Shown here: piece after piece, positions 35,913 to 44,846 of the stretch
How the letters are laid out: each line of letters begins with the position of its first letter
Position numbering within the stretch: the stretch's first letter is position 1
Position numbers and translations under genes: made by a program
Notes under the pieces: model-generated
What the model was told of the DNA's origin: nothing
Database searches by the model: none
What the model saw: only the letters and a program-made list of their open reading frames with translations
Origin: Bog-159 sp049511415
Lineage (GTDB): Bacteria > Acidobacteriota > Terriglobia > Bryobacterales > Bryobacteraceae
Direction: 5' to 3'
Length of the DNA: 64,000 bases
Assembly (NCBI GenBank): GCA_049511415.1
Contig: JBEKYC010000023.1
Coordinates: 1 to 64,000 of the forward strand

Positions 35913-38048
35913 CCCAAACTGCCGCACCACGTTCTTCATCAACTGCAGACCGTAGTCGCCCGCCGAAGTCAGAATCGACTCCGGATGAAATTGCACCGCC
36001 TCCACCGGCAACTCCCGATGGCGCAGCCCCATGATGACCCCGTCATCCGATTCCGCCGTCACCTCCAGGCATGCCGGAAAAACTTCCCGCACCGCGAACA
36101 GCGAATGATACCGCCCCACCTGAAAACGCTCCGGCAGCCCCTCAAACACGCCCGCGCCCCAATTTTTTACCCACGATGGTTTGCCGTGCATGGGATATCC
36201 CAGCACGCCCAAAGTGCCGCCAAAAGCCTCCACCACGCCTTGCAGCCCCAGACATACGCCGAACACCGGCACGCCCAGCCGCACTGCCTGCCGCACCAGT
36301 TCCGGCACGCCGAACTCCATGGGACGCCCCGGCCCCGGCGAAATCAGAATCATGTGCGGCTTCAGCTTCCCGATCAGCTCCACCGGAAATCCGGCGCGAT
36401 ATGTCACCACTTCGGCGCCCGTCTGCCGCGCGTAATTTGCCAGCGTGTGGATGAAACAATCGTCGTTATCCACTAGCAGCAGCCGCGTGCCCTGGCCCAC
36501 TCCCTCTTCCACATGCGCCGCTGGGTGCGCCGCCGTGCTCCCGTTTGCTCCGACCGTGCGGAAAAAGCCGGTGGCCTTCAGATGGCATTCGCGATCCTCC
36601 ATCTCGGGCACGGAATCATAAAGCAGCGTGGCGCCCGCCGGATAGCGCGCCACGCCATCCCGCAAATACGTCGTGCGGATCAGGATGCCGGTATTCATGT
36701 CGCCGTTCAGCGTGATCATGCCCACGGCGCCGCCATACCAGCCGCGCGCATCTTTTTCCAGGCCCTCGATGGCCTGCGCCGCCGCCTTCTTCGGAGCGCC
36801 CACCAGCGTCACGGCCCACATGTGGCTTAGAAACGCGTCCAGTGAATCGAAGCCCTCTTTCAAGTACCCTTCCACGTGATCCACCGTGTGGAACACGCCC
36901 GCGTAGGATTCGATCAGCCGCCGCCCTATTACCTTCACCGACCCCGCGTCACACACGCGCGATTTGTCGTTGCGGTCCACGTCCGTGCACATGGTCAGCT
37001 CCGACTCTTCCTTGGTCGACCCCAGCAACTCGCGTATGTTCTCCGCATCCCGCATCGGATCGCCCGTGCGCTGCGCCGTGCCTGCAATCGGGCAAGTCTC
37101 GACGCGCCGCCCTTCCACGCGCACGAACATCTCCGGCGATGCGCCGATCAACTGTTCTTCTCCCAACTGCAAAAGAAACTCGTACGGGCTCGGGCTGGCG
37201 CGCTGCACCCGCTCGAACAGAGACGAGGCACTGCCGGAGTAAGGCGTGCTGAACGTCTGCCGCAACACCACTTCGTAATAGTTGCCGCAGCGCATCCCCT
37301 CGCGCACCCGCTCCACCTTGGCCATGTACTCTTCGCGCGTGTGATCCGAAACGATCGGCCCCGCCTCGCGTTCCGGCGCCGGCGCGATGGGCTCCGCCGT
37401 CCGCTCCAGGCCCAGCGTCGCAAAACCTTGCCGCTCGAAATCGTACTGATAGCGCTCGATCTGCTCCTTCTTGCGATCCATGAAGTGGATCTCGTCGCAA
37501 AGAAACAGATGCAGATCTTTGTGTCCGTTGCGCGCCAGCTTCTTCTTGATGGGCTCGAACTGGAACAGTAAGTCGTAGCCGAATGCGCCGGCCAGCGCCA
37601 GCCGGCAGTTCTCTTCGCCGCGGAACTCTTCGATCAGCGCGCGCAGTATCGAAAACGCCGATGGCTGCTTGCTGCGCTCCTCTTCCGGAAATAAAACCGG
37701 CAGCGGTTTCAATCGGCCCACCAGCACGCCCTTCTCGCAGGCGAATGAATCCCAGTGCGGATGGCTTTCCAGCACCGGCAGCAGAATCTGATTGAGAATT
37801 TCGCCGCGCATATTCAGCGGACGGAATTCCACCCGCCGGTCGTAAGACACAATCTCCAGCGGCGGACGCGTGGCGGCGATATCCCAGCGTGAGTAGCGCC
37901 CCGGAAATTCGTATCCGGAAGACAGATAAATCCCGCGATGGCAGTCGAGATCGCGCAGCAGGTGTTTCAGGCCCCTGCCATAACTCACCTTGGTGACTGT
38001 GCGTGTGACTGCGATCCCGTGCGGAGTGGTATAGCTCAATTCACGCAT
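35886..38048 (-). CDS. trpEG: Fused anthranilate synthase (TrpE-TrpG type, chorismate-binding + glutamine amidotransferase)
   Basis: A 720-residue bifunctional protein. The N-terminal two-thirds are a chorismate-binding domain with the GAPKKAAAQAIE and GAVGMITLNGDMNTGILIRT motifs; IAGTAQRTGDPMRDAENIREL carries conserved substrate residues (shortened). The last 200 residues are a class I glutamine amidotransferase with SPGPGRPMEFG, the nucleophile Cys in VFGVCLGLQG and the HPES histidine-glutamate motif. The architecture is that of the fused TrpEG clade (TIGR01815 type), which makes anthranilate for tryptophan or a secondary product. I start at ATG 38048 (MRELSYTTPHG); 38096 is a longer alternative. 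It is flanked by REP elements on both sides. Confidence 0.9.
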   Translation of the reverse strand: MRELSYTTPHGIAVTRTVTKVSYGRGLKHLLRDLDCHRGIYLSSGYEFPGRYSRWDIAATRPPLEIVSYDRRVEFRPLNMRGEILNQILLPVLESHPHWDSFACEKGVLVGRLKPLPVLFPEEERSKQPSAFSILRALIEEFRGEENCRLALAGAFGYDLLFQFEPIKKKLARNGHKDLHLFLCDEIHFMDRKKEQIERYQYDFERQGFATLGLERTAEPIAPAPEREAGPIVSDHTREEYMAKVERVREGMRCGNYYEVVLRQTFSTPYSGSASSLFERVQRASPSPYEFLLQLGEEQLIGASPEMFVRVEGRRVETCPIAGTAQRTGDPMRDAENIRELLGSTKEESELTMCTDVDRNDKSRVCDAGSVKVIGRRLIESYAGVFHTVDHVEGYLKEGFDSLDAFLSHMWAVTLVGAPKKAAAQAIEGLEKDARGWYGGAVGMITLNGDMNTGILIRTTYLRDGVARYPAGATLLYDSVPEMEDRECHLKATGFFRTVGANGSTAAHPAAHVEEGVGQGTRLLLVDNDDCFIHTLANYARQTGAEVVTYRAGFPVELIGKLKPHMILISPGPGRPMEFGVPELVRQAVRLGVPVFGVCLGLQGVVEAFGGTLGVLGYPMHGKPSWVKNWGAGVFEGLPERFQVGRYHSLFAVREVFPACLEVTAESDDGVIMGLRHRELPVEAVQFHPESILTSAGDYGLQLMKNVVRQFGAGLKSRAD

Positions 38049-38110
38049 GATCCAACACCCAAACCGAGACTCTTGGCTCAGAATACCACGCGGCAATAAC
38101 GCGCCGGAGG

Positions 38111-38144
38111 GCGGGCTTCAGCCCGCGCGGGACTTTAGTCCCGC
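38111..38144. repeat. REP-type double palindrome, copy 2
   Basis: GCGGGCT-TC-AGCCCGC (38111-38126) followed by GCGGGACT-TT-AGTCCCGC (38127-38144). The second half is identical to copy 1 at 35895. It lies between the divergent trpEG gene and the Tat-exported TIM-barrel gene, 25 bases before the latter's start codon. Confidence 0.85.
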
Positions 38145-38168
38145 ATGCTACTCTTGCATTCATCGCTT

Positions 38169-39056
38169 ATGTACCGTAGAGAAGTTCTAAAAGCCGGAGC
38201 CGTGCTGGCCGCTGGCGCCGCGCTGGCCCGATCGCAATCCGCCCCCGCGCCGAAGGCCCGCATCACCAGCTCCGTCATGCTCTGGACCCTCAAGGGTTCC
38301 TTCGAAGAGAAGCTCGAAATTGCCGCGCGCGCCGGCCTGCAGTCGGTCGAGCTGATCGGCGAGTATGCCCAGTGGAGTGACGCGGACATCGCGCGCGTCA
38401 AGAAAACCGCCGCTTCGTTTGGTCTCGGCATGGATGCGCTATTGGGCTCACCCGACTGGGGCAAGCGCCCCGTCTCCATGGTCGACCCATCCCATCGCGA
38501 TGCCTTCCTCGTCGACGTGCGCAACGCCATCACCTTCGCGCGCAAGCTTGAAATCCCGCGCATCATCCTCATGAGCGGCAACGCCATCCCCGGCCGCACG
38601 CACGAAGAACAATATGCCAGTCTGCTCGAAAGCGCCCGCCGCGCCGGCGACCTGGTAGCCGAAGCCGATCTCACTGCCATCGTCGAGCCGCTCAATTCGC
38701 TCGTCAATCACAAAGGCTTCTTCCTCACCACCTGCACCGAGGGTCTGAAACTGGTCCGCGAAGTGGACAATCCTCACGTGCGCCTGCTGTTCGATCTTTA
38801 CCACGAGCAGGTCCAGCAGGGAAACGTCATTCGCACGCTGACTGAAGCCGCACCCTTCACCGCCGTCTTCCACGTAGCCGATAACCCCGGACGCAACGAT
38901 CCCGGCGCAGGCGAAATGAATTATCCGAATATCTACAAAGCCATCCAGAAAACCGGATTCGCCGGCCACTTAGCCATGGAGTATCTCCCGCTGGGGGATC
39001 CGGTAACCAGCCTGACTAAGTCCATCGACGCCTTCCGCTCCGCCATTGCCATATAA
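38169..39056 (+). CDS. Tat-exported TIM-barrel protein, hydroxypyruvate isomerase family
   Basis: A 295-residue protein. The N-terminus YRREVLKAGAVLAAGAALA is a twin-arginine signal, so the folded protein is probably exported. The mature part is an AP-endonuclease-2-like TIM barrel with the Hyi-like pattern: AGLQSVELIGEY, AIVEPLNSLVNHKGFFL, LLFDLYHEQVQQGN and HVADNPGRNDPGAGEMNY. Metal-binding Glu, His and Asp residues are present. It may isomerise a sugar or hydroxypyruvate-like compound outside the cytoplasm; substrate unknown. An ATG at 38145 is rejected because it lies in the REP border and breaks the Tat signal. Confidence 0.88.
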   Translation: MYRREVLKAGAVLAAGAALARSQSAPAPKARITSSVMLWTLKGSFEEKLEIAARAGLQSVELIGEYAQWSDADIARVKKTAASFGLGMDALLGSPDWGKRPVSMVDPSHRDAFLVDVRNAITFARKLEIPRIILMSGNAIPGRTHEEQYASLLESARRAGDLVAEADLTAIVEPLNSLVNHKGFFLTTCTEGLKLVREVDNPHVRLLFDLYHEQVQQGNVIRTLTEAAPFTAVFHVADNPGRNDPGAGEMNYPNIYKAIQKTGFAGHLAMEYLPLGDPVTSLTKSIDAFRSAIAI

Positions 39057-39070
39057 TTGGACTTCACCGC

Positions 39071-40171
39071 ATGCGTCATGCAATCCTGCTCTTGCTGTTG
39101 GTTGCTGGTATCGGCAAGGCCGCGGATCAAACCGAAACCTTCACCCGTATCTCCAAACAAGCCGCCGACGCCCGCGAACAGGGCCGCATCCCCGACGCCC
39201 TAAACCTCTATCGTCAGGCCGTCGCCCTGCGCCCAACCTGGAATGAAGGCTGGTGGTATCTCGGCATGCTGCTCTACGACCAGGACCAGTATCCCGCCGC
39301 CCGCGACGCCCTGCGCCAGCTCGTCACCCTCGACACCAAGGCCGGTCCGGCCTTCGCCTTCCTGGGCCTTTGCGAATACCAAACCAAGGAGTACGCCCGC
39401 GCGCTCTCCGACATCAACCAGGGCCGCCGCCTCGGCTTGGGCGGCGACGCCGAGACCCGCCGTGTCGTCTTGTACCATGCCATCCTCCTGTACACTCGCT
39501 TCGGGCAGTATGAATCCGCTCTGCAGGTGTTGGAAAAGGTAGTCAAACTCGGAGAGATTACGCCCGCCTTGGTCCGCGCCGCCGGTCTCGCCGGACTCCG
39601 CCGGCCCGTCGCGCCCGAAGATGTGCCGTCAGCCGGGCAGGATCTCGTCGACCGCGCCGGCCGAGCCGTCTGCGCCGTCGCCGCCAGTAATCCCGCGGAG
39701 GTGCGCAAGTACTTCGCCGATCTCCTCGATCATTATCCCAACGCGCCCAACGTGCATTACGTCTATGGATCGTTCCTGCTCTCCACCGACCCCGACGCCG
39801 CCTTGCGCGAGTTCCAAAAAGAGCTGGATCGCGATCCGAAAGACAGCGAGGCCTTGGCCACCATCGCCCTGCAATACGAGCAGCGCGGCGAGGCCGACGA
39901 GGCCATCTCCTATGCCCGGCGCGCGGTGGCCGCCGACCCGAAATTCTTCGCCGCGCACGGCGTTCTCGGCAGGCTGCTGGCCAACTCCGGCCAAGTTGAA
40001 AAGGGTGTGAAGGAATTGGAAATCGCCCGAGGACAAGCTCCCGATAGCCCCCAGGTACATTTCTCGCTCGCGGCCGCCTACGTGCTGGCCGGCCGCAAGG
40101 CCGACGCCGCCCGCGAGCGTGCCGAATTCGTGCGCCTCAAACAATTGGCAGACGATACCCTCGGCAAGTAA
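39071..40171 (+). CDS. Secreted tetratricopeptide-repeat protein
   Basis: A 366-residue protein with a signal peptide (MRHAILLLLLVAGIGKA) and TPR hairpins at about 20-120 (ALNLYRQAVALRPTWNEGWW; LLYDQDQYPAARDALRQLV) and again at about 235-350 (EALATIALQYEQRGEADEAI; HFSLAAAYVLAGRKADAARE). It starts 14 bases after the TIM-barrel gene and is probably cotranscribed with it. Likely a periplasmic scaffold. Function unknown. Confidence 0.8.
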   Translation: MRHAILLLLLVAGIGKAADQTETFTRISKQAADAREQGRIPDALNLYRQAVALRPTWNEGWWYLGMLLYDQDQYPAARDALRQLVTLDTKAGPAFAFLGLCEYQTKEYARALSDINQGRRLGLGGDAETRRVVLYHAILLYTRFGQYESALQVLEKVVKLGEITPALVRAAGLAGLRRPVAPEDVPSAGQDLVDRAGRAVCAVAASNPAEVRKYFADLLDHYPNAPNVHYVYGSFLLSTDPDAALREFQKELDRDPKDSEALATIALQYEQRGEADEAISYARRAVAADPKFFAAHGVLGRLLANSGQVEKGVKELEIARGQAPDSPQVHFSLAAAYVLAGRKADAARERAEFVRLKQLADDTLGK

Positions 40172-40185
40172 ACGCTAAGCCGGCG

Positions 40186-40608
40186 TCAGATAAACAGATC
40201 TGCTCCGACGTGAAAGAAAGCGGCCAGTTTCTTGGCTTGATCCTTGCTGATGGCCCGTTTCCCGGACAGAATCTCAGAAACCCGCCCCTTTGACCCCACC
40301 ACCGGCCAAAGAGCCGTGGATTTCAACCCGCGCTGTTCCAGCAGAAATGCGACCATCTGGTTCGGTGGGACCGAAGGTAGCGGGTAGTGCTGCTCTTCAA
40401 AATCGTGCGCCAAATCGGTCAGCAACTCCAGCAGAGCCTCTTCCTCCGCGGTCAAGTTCCGCTCCCCCTTTGCCAGCAGGCCTTCGATGATCGCCAGTAC
40501 CCGGTCGTTCTCGTCCTCGGACTTGATCACTGCCGGAAGCGCTTTGGCGAGCAATCTTCCGTAGCGCTTCGTGTCCAGATCCACCATGCCGGTGCTCATG
40601 TCATCCAT
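40186..40608 (-). CDS. HigA-like antitoxin/XRE regulator without a toxin gene nearby
   Basis: A 140-residue protein. The N-terminal helical half (LTAEEEALLELLTDLAHDFE) and the C-terminal HTH (VAFLLEQRGLKSTALWPVVG; SKGRVSEILSGKRAISKDQA) match HigA-type antitoxins. Such genes usually follow a higB toxin gene; no HigB/RelE-like frame is visible in the upstream 154 bp or downstream. It is therefore an orphan antitoxin or a regulator. Start ATG 40608; GGGAG precedes it on the minus strand. Confidence 0.8.
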   Translation of the reverse strand: MDDMSTGMVDLDTKRYGRLLAKALPAVIKSEDENDRVLAIIEGLLAKGERNLTAEEEALLELLTDLAHDFEEQHYPLPSVPPNQMVAFLLEQRGLKSTALWPVVGSKGRVSEILSGKRAISKDQAKKLAAFFHVGADLFI

Positions 40609-40762
40609 GCTCCCCTCTCGTATTCCCGATGGGCCAGGTTCCCATAAGGGGAACTTCCTTCAAGCCGTGGGCAAGCATGGTGTCGGTCACGCCTCCTCAC
40701 AAAAATCCTGCGGCAGCTATGGCGTGTGCGCGGCGCGGTAAGCCAATTGCGCTTTGAGTCCG

Positions 40763-43312
40763 TCATTCCAGCGTGCTGCTAACTACCGTACCGTCGGCCG
40801 CGGTGCGGAGCACGGTGCCAACACCTGTGGCGAGCTGGGTCCAGTCCGGTGTAAAGGTGAGGTTGTCACCCGTCGCCACCGGAGCTGGCGCTGTCGTAAA
40901 AGTCGTCGCCGCTCCGGTGGCATCAAGGGAGGAGAGTTGCAGGGTGTAGCTGGTCGGCGCCCCCGCGTGAGTGTATGAGAATGTCTCGGCCCCCGGATCG
41001 AAGGACAGACTCACCGCCGCATTCGCCGACGCCGTGGTATTCAGCGTCGCCTTTCGTGGGAGTTTGCTCGTAGTGCCAGTGCCGATCAATGTTGCGTTCA
41101 ACGCTTTGTCGCTGCTGGGAGTGAAGTCGACCTTCTGTGCAATTGGATCCGCCACCACGGTGTCGCTCGACCCGGCGGCCGCGGACACGCCCGCAAGTGT
41201 CAGGGCCTGACCCTTTCCGAGCCAGTTGAAGTCGTAGCTGCCCGCGGCGTTGCCCGTGATGGTGTGCGTTAACGGTCCGGCCACATTGCTCACGATCGGG
41301 GTCGGAGTGGTTATACTCAGGCCGCCGCAGTTAGGCATTGGAGCCACCCCCGCCAGCGCGGTTGTCGGATCCGTGTTCCACTCGCCATTCGCAAAGAGCA
41401 GGTGACCATTGCCATCGCTCACCTGGGTCACACTCGCCGCGCCCAGCGCGATAAGAATCACCATCCCGGCCAGTACAGCAACCTCGAAAGGGTTGAAAGG
41501 GGCTGTGGGCTGGTTTGGAATGGTTTCCCAGGAGGTGACCGTTATGCCCGACATGCCGCCCGTCCACTGATTATTGGTTCCGGCGGCGAATGGTTGGATG
41601 GTCCACGTTCCGCCGCTCGTCACGTGGATTTTGCTGTTACTTGCGGCAAGAATAGCGGCGGATTGGGTCGCGCTAGAGTTACTGTCCTCGGCTACGGTAA
41701 ACGGCACATTGCAGTTGTAGACCAGGATGTCGAAGTCTCCGTTGTCGTCATCGACGATTTGATAGGCTACCAGTACATGTCCATCACCGACGCTTTGACT
41801 CACGGCGACCAGGGCTCCCATGCCATTGGCGAATGCATTTTGGAGCGTGCTCCTTAGGTTCGCCGCCGACCACGACGCGAAGGGATTGTGCTGGCCAATA
41901 TAGTTATTAATGCTCTCGACGCTGAATTGCGCAAGATGCTGCCATCGGATGTAGTTCGGAAGACCCGTGTTTTGGTCGCCCGGAGGTCCGTTGAGTTGCC
42001 AGACATTCGGGCCGGGCGGGCCGTCGGTCTCCAGCTGAGCCGCCGGTTGTTGATCGTAAAGCCCATATGACTCCTCCCCCGAAATGAACCGCTGGCTCGA
42101 CAGCGACATTCCAAAACACAGGCCTGCGGTGTCCAGCACAGGGTTGACAATCGCTAGAAAGACATAGACGAACCAATTTTGTTCGGTGATGATGAACGTC
42201 CAATTGGTCTGCGACGAGCCAAACAACACCGTTGCGTCGTTGAAGGTCCAGTTCCCGCCAACGAGGTTCATGACATCCTGATTTACCGCCATGTAGCCGC
42301 GCGTGTTTCGGTAGTTGTCGATAGCGAAGGGTGTTCCGGATGTCGCGCCGGCGGGAGTCGTCACCACAAGTGGTCCGCTGGTGGAGGTTGGTCGGACGAC
42401 AACGACGAGCGAAGTTCCATCGGAGGCGATCGAGGCGGGAGGCACCGGCGAGTCGCCCCCGAAGGTCACCGTGCTCCCCGGCCCGAACCCGCCTCCTGAA
42501 ATGGTCACCGTTGTGCCCGGCTGCCCTAACATCGGCGCCTGTCCGCTAGCGGGCGAAACGTTCGAGATGTAGGGCGCCAGAACGGTGAGCGGGAATGTGT
42601 AGGCTGCGCGCGTTTCGGAGCCAACCTCCGCCGCGAAGGTGACGCTGGTGGTGCCTGGGCCAGCGGTTGAGCCCGCGGTTAGCGTCAACTCTCCGGTGAG
42701 ATCTCCCCCTTTCTGTGGCGCTGTAAAGCTGTCCGGATCGAACTGCGCGCTGATCCCCGCTGGGAGGGACGTCGTTAGCGCCAGGGCGATGGTGCCTGTG
42801 ACTCCCGAATCCACTTGCAGAACTATCGGGATACTTACGCTGGCGCAGGGGGCGAGGCTCACAGCATCCGTGGTAGACGCCTGGTTTTCACCCGAAGTGC
42901 CCACCGTCAGACCTAGATGTCTTGCGACGCTGACGACCATCTCGGTGGATCCCGAGAAAGCGCCGCTCATGACGACGACCACCTCCGTGCTCGCCGCCTC
43001 CGCGGTCGCAGCGGCTTTGAAAGTGACCGTCGCTCCCGCCTCCGTCCCCTCAGTGAGTGTGAGTGAGGTTGGCTCGAAGGAGACAGTGACACCCGAGGGT
43101 AGCGGCTTCGCGCTAAATGTGACGAGTCCAGTCGTCAGCGCGGAGCTTCCATCGGATGAGGAGGTGCTGCTGTCGACCGCATCGTCGTTGCCCCCGCTTA
43201 TTACTCTGGTCCACTGAATTGTAATCGCCACACCGTCTCTGCCCCCGGGAGCGAGACTCACGGCGCTCGATGACACGCCAAAACGGATGTCAAAACTAAC
43301 AGTTGTAGGCAT
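40763..43312 (-). CDS. Large TIG-domain protein with a candidate papain-like cysteine-peptidase region; no signal peptide
   Basis: An 849-residue protein starting MPTTVSFDIRFG at ATG 43312 (GGATGG upstream), with no signal peptide. Ser/Thr/Gly-rich beta domains fill residues 1-245, and an IPT/TIG domain about 247-331. A middle part at 395-540 has GLCFGMSLSSQRF (Cys399), DGHVLVAYQI (His512) and LVYNCNVPF (Asn533). From memory this matches a Cys-His-Asp/Asn pattern of papain-like peptidases (CFGM, GH.V.AY, YDPN). A hydrophobic segment (about 605-628) and a beta-rich C-terminus follow. It overlaps the upstream gene by 17 bases. Role unknown. Confidence 0.6.
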   Translation of the reverse strand: MPTTVSFDIRFGVSSSAVSLAPGGRDGVAITIQWTRVISGGNDDAVDSSTSSSDGSSALTTGLVTFSAKPLPSGVTVSFEPTSLTLTEGTEAGATVTFKAAATAEAASTEVVVVMSGAFSGSTEMVVSVARHLGLTVGTSGENQASTTDAVSLAPCASVSIPIVLQVDSGVTGTIALALTTSLPAGISAQFDPDSFTAPQKGGDLTGELTLTAGSTAGPGTTSVTFAAEVGSETRAAYTFPLTVLAPYISNVSPASGQAPMLGQPGTTVTISGGGFGPGSTVTFGGDSPVPPASIASDGTSLVVVVRPTSTSGPLVVTTPAGATSGTPFAIDNYRNTRGYMAVNQDVMNLVGGNWTFNDATVLFGSSQTNWTFIITEQNWFVYVFLAIVNPVLDTAGLCFGMSLSSQRFISGEESYGLYDQQPAAQLETDGPPGPNVWQLNGPPGDQNTGLPNYIRWQHLAQFSVESINNYIGQHNPFASWSAANLRSTLQNAFANGMGALVAVSQSVGDGHVLVAYQIVDDDNGDFDILVYNCNVPFTVAEDSNSSATQSAAILAASNSKIHVTSGGTWTIQPFAAGTNNQWTGGMSGITVTSWETIPNQPTAPFNPFEVAVLAGMVILIALGAASVTQVSDGNGHLLFANGEWNTDPTTALAGVAPMPNCGGLSITTPTPIVSNVAGPLTHTITGNAAGSYDFNWLGKGQALTLAGVSAAAGSSDTVVADPIAQKVDFTPSSDKALNATLIGTGTTSKLPRKATLNTTASANAAVSLSFDPGAETFSYTHAGAPTSYTLQLSSLDATGAATTFTTAPAPVATGDNLTFTPDWTQLATGVGTVLRTAADGTVVSSTLE

Positions 43313-44012
43313 AAAGTACCATCCTTTCGCGCACTGTCTCCATGCTTCTGACTACAGAGCGGCTTAACCCGCGCGCCACAAGCTCGAACACGCGCGCCGT
43401 CTTGTCGGAACCGCTGGTTGCTACCGGCCACCCAATCAGGCTAAACCCACGGGGTTGACCGCAGCCTTGTAATGTCACCCTGGCCTCGCCGGCATGGTCG
43501 GGGAGGGCATTCGCCGCGACCAGCACGTCGGCTGGAAATCCAGAGCTGCTGGGATAGCTCCCGACACCCTCGTTGGCTTTGTCATTTCCGATTAGAAGCC
43601 AGTCGCCGCGGGGTGAAAACACGAGAGGGTCATGAGTGTTGGACAAGGTAGGAATCGAAGTGCTCACTTGGCTGGGGACATTTGGCCCTGGAGCGTAGGC
43701 GCCATCCGAGCAAAAGACCGGCCACTCCGCCGCTGCCTGCCACGATAGGTAGAGTGGCGTACGGTCCCCCGGATTCTTGAGCGGCCACGTAGCCCCGGCA
43801 AAATCGCTGGGAAAGCTTCCAGACCATGAAATTCCACCATTCGTCCCGAAGATGACATAGCCATTTGTATCCGGGTAGCAATAAATGGCCGTAATGACCC
43901 AGCCTTCGTTCTGCACGTAATTCTTGGCCATTGACCTAAAATCAGGCGGCAAGTTCGCGTTGGTGACATACCGGCCGGTTGTTCCGAAGATCATCCAAGC
44001 AGTGGTCGCCAC
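43296..44012 (-). CDS. Repeat-containing protein of unknown function, cotranscribed with the TIG protein
   Basis: A 238-residue protein starting at GTG 44012, with AGAGG six bases upstream. It has no signal peptide. Two copies of a motif of about 45 residues (WMIFGTTGRYV and YVIFGTNGGISWSG) precede a C-terminal half with no recognised fold. The repeat resembles short beta-strand units (WVVLYGKNGYW type) of propeller-like bacterial proteins. It overlaps the TIG protein gene by 17 bases, so the two are translated together. Function unknown. Confidence 0.55.
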   Translation of the reverse strand: MATTAWMIFGTTGRYVTNANLPPDFRSMAKNYVQNEGWVITAIYCYPDTNGYVIFGTNGGISWSGSFPSDFAGATWPLKNPGDRTPLYLSWQAAAEWPVFCSDGAYAPGPNVPSQVSTSIPTLSNTHDPLVFSPRGDWLLIGNDKANEGVGSYPSSSGFPADVLVAANALPDHAGEARVTLQGCGQPRGFSLIGWPVATSGSDKTARVFELVARGLSRSVVRSMETVRERMVLYAYNC

Positions 44013-44846
44013 GATTAACCTCTTGTCCGGCCGCCTCGGCGCACCTAGGTCAATGGTTCTGGGTTAGCCTTATGACCGATCATGAGCTATATGGCGTGCA
44101 ATGTATCTCAAGTTACGACAATCTCAGACAGGGAACCGCACCGTGACTGCGGGCCAAGTTTCGGAGCAACACCTCCGCGTCACAGTATCCGGGATTTCCC
44201 TGACTGTCTCCCGGATTTCAGGATTATACATCCGAACGGGCCCGTTTGCAACTGTTATTTAAACGGTTATTTTAACGGTTAATTAAACCAGTGTTAATTA
44301 AATCAGAGGGAGAATCGTCCAACACAAGACGAAGGTGAAACGAGGGTCCGTTTCCAATGGTCGATGAGCATCCCACACAAGGCGGGTGGTGAATAGGCGG
44401 CGTAGACGACATCCGCCTGCTGGCGCCGATAGATGCCCCGAGGACCTATCGGGCCGGGAGTCTGGCGTATTTTACAGCGGCGATTCACGGTCTTCGCCAA
44501 GCCGGAGTGCCCGGTTCCCGGTTGCAGGACCACGGCTACGGCCCATCGAGCCGATTTGAAGCAGAAGATCGCAGGGTTGAAGCAGCGGCCGCCGCCGTTC
44601 ACACCTCCTCCCAAAAATCCGTCCGCCACCCACCTCTCATCTCTTCAATAACCTACCGGCCACTCTCCCCACTTCGCCCCCAAAATCGCAGCCATCGCCG
44701 TGCTAGCCTCATGTCGGGAAATCGCACATCAGTGGCCCGGAAACTCTGCCGGACCCATCCGATTGTCCCCACCGCAAATTGGTTTTGCCCATTTTGCAAC
44801 TAATTGTAAATAAACCATCTATTGGCTTCGTTCGTAATTTTGCCAT
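44013..44846. other. 834-bp intergenic region
   Basis: It separates two divergent units. The part near 44013-44160 should hold the promoter of the minus-strand pair. Three tandem 12-bp repeats lie at 44254-44289. Frames of 70-110 codons exist on both strands (for example around 44303-44651), but none has a family signature, a convincing ribosome-binding site or a signal peptide. I call no gene here. Confidence 0.5.
44254..44289 (+). repeat. Three tandem 12-bp AT-rich repeats
   Basis: Consecutive units GTTATTTAAACG, GTTATTTTAACG and GTTAATTAAACC, followed by a related TTAATTAAA at 44294-44302. They are much more AT-rich than the surroundings. They could be iteron-like binding sites or part of an UP-element; about 240 bases upstream of the minus-strand gene at 44012. 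Confidence 0.65.

Noticed and set aside
44303..44651. Two overlapping open frames of 72-108 codons on opposite strands
   Set aside because: No family similarity, no signal peptide or ribosome-binding site; best regarded as non-coding spacer.
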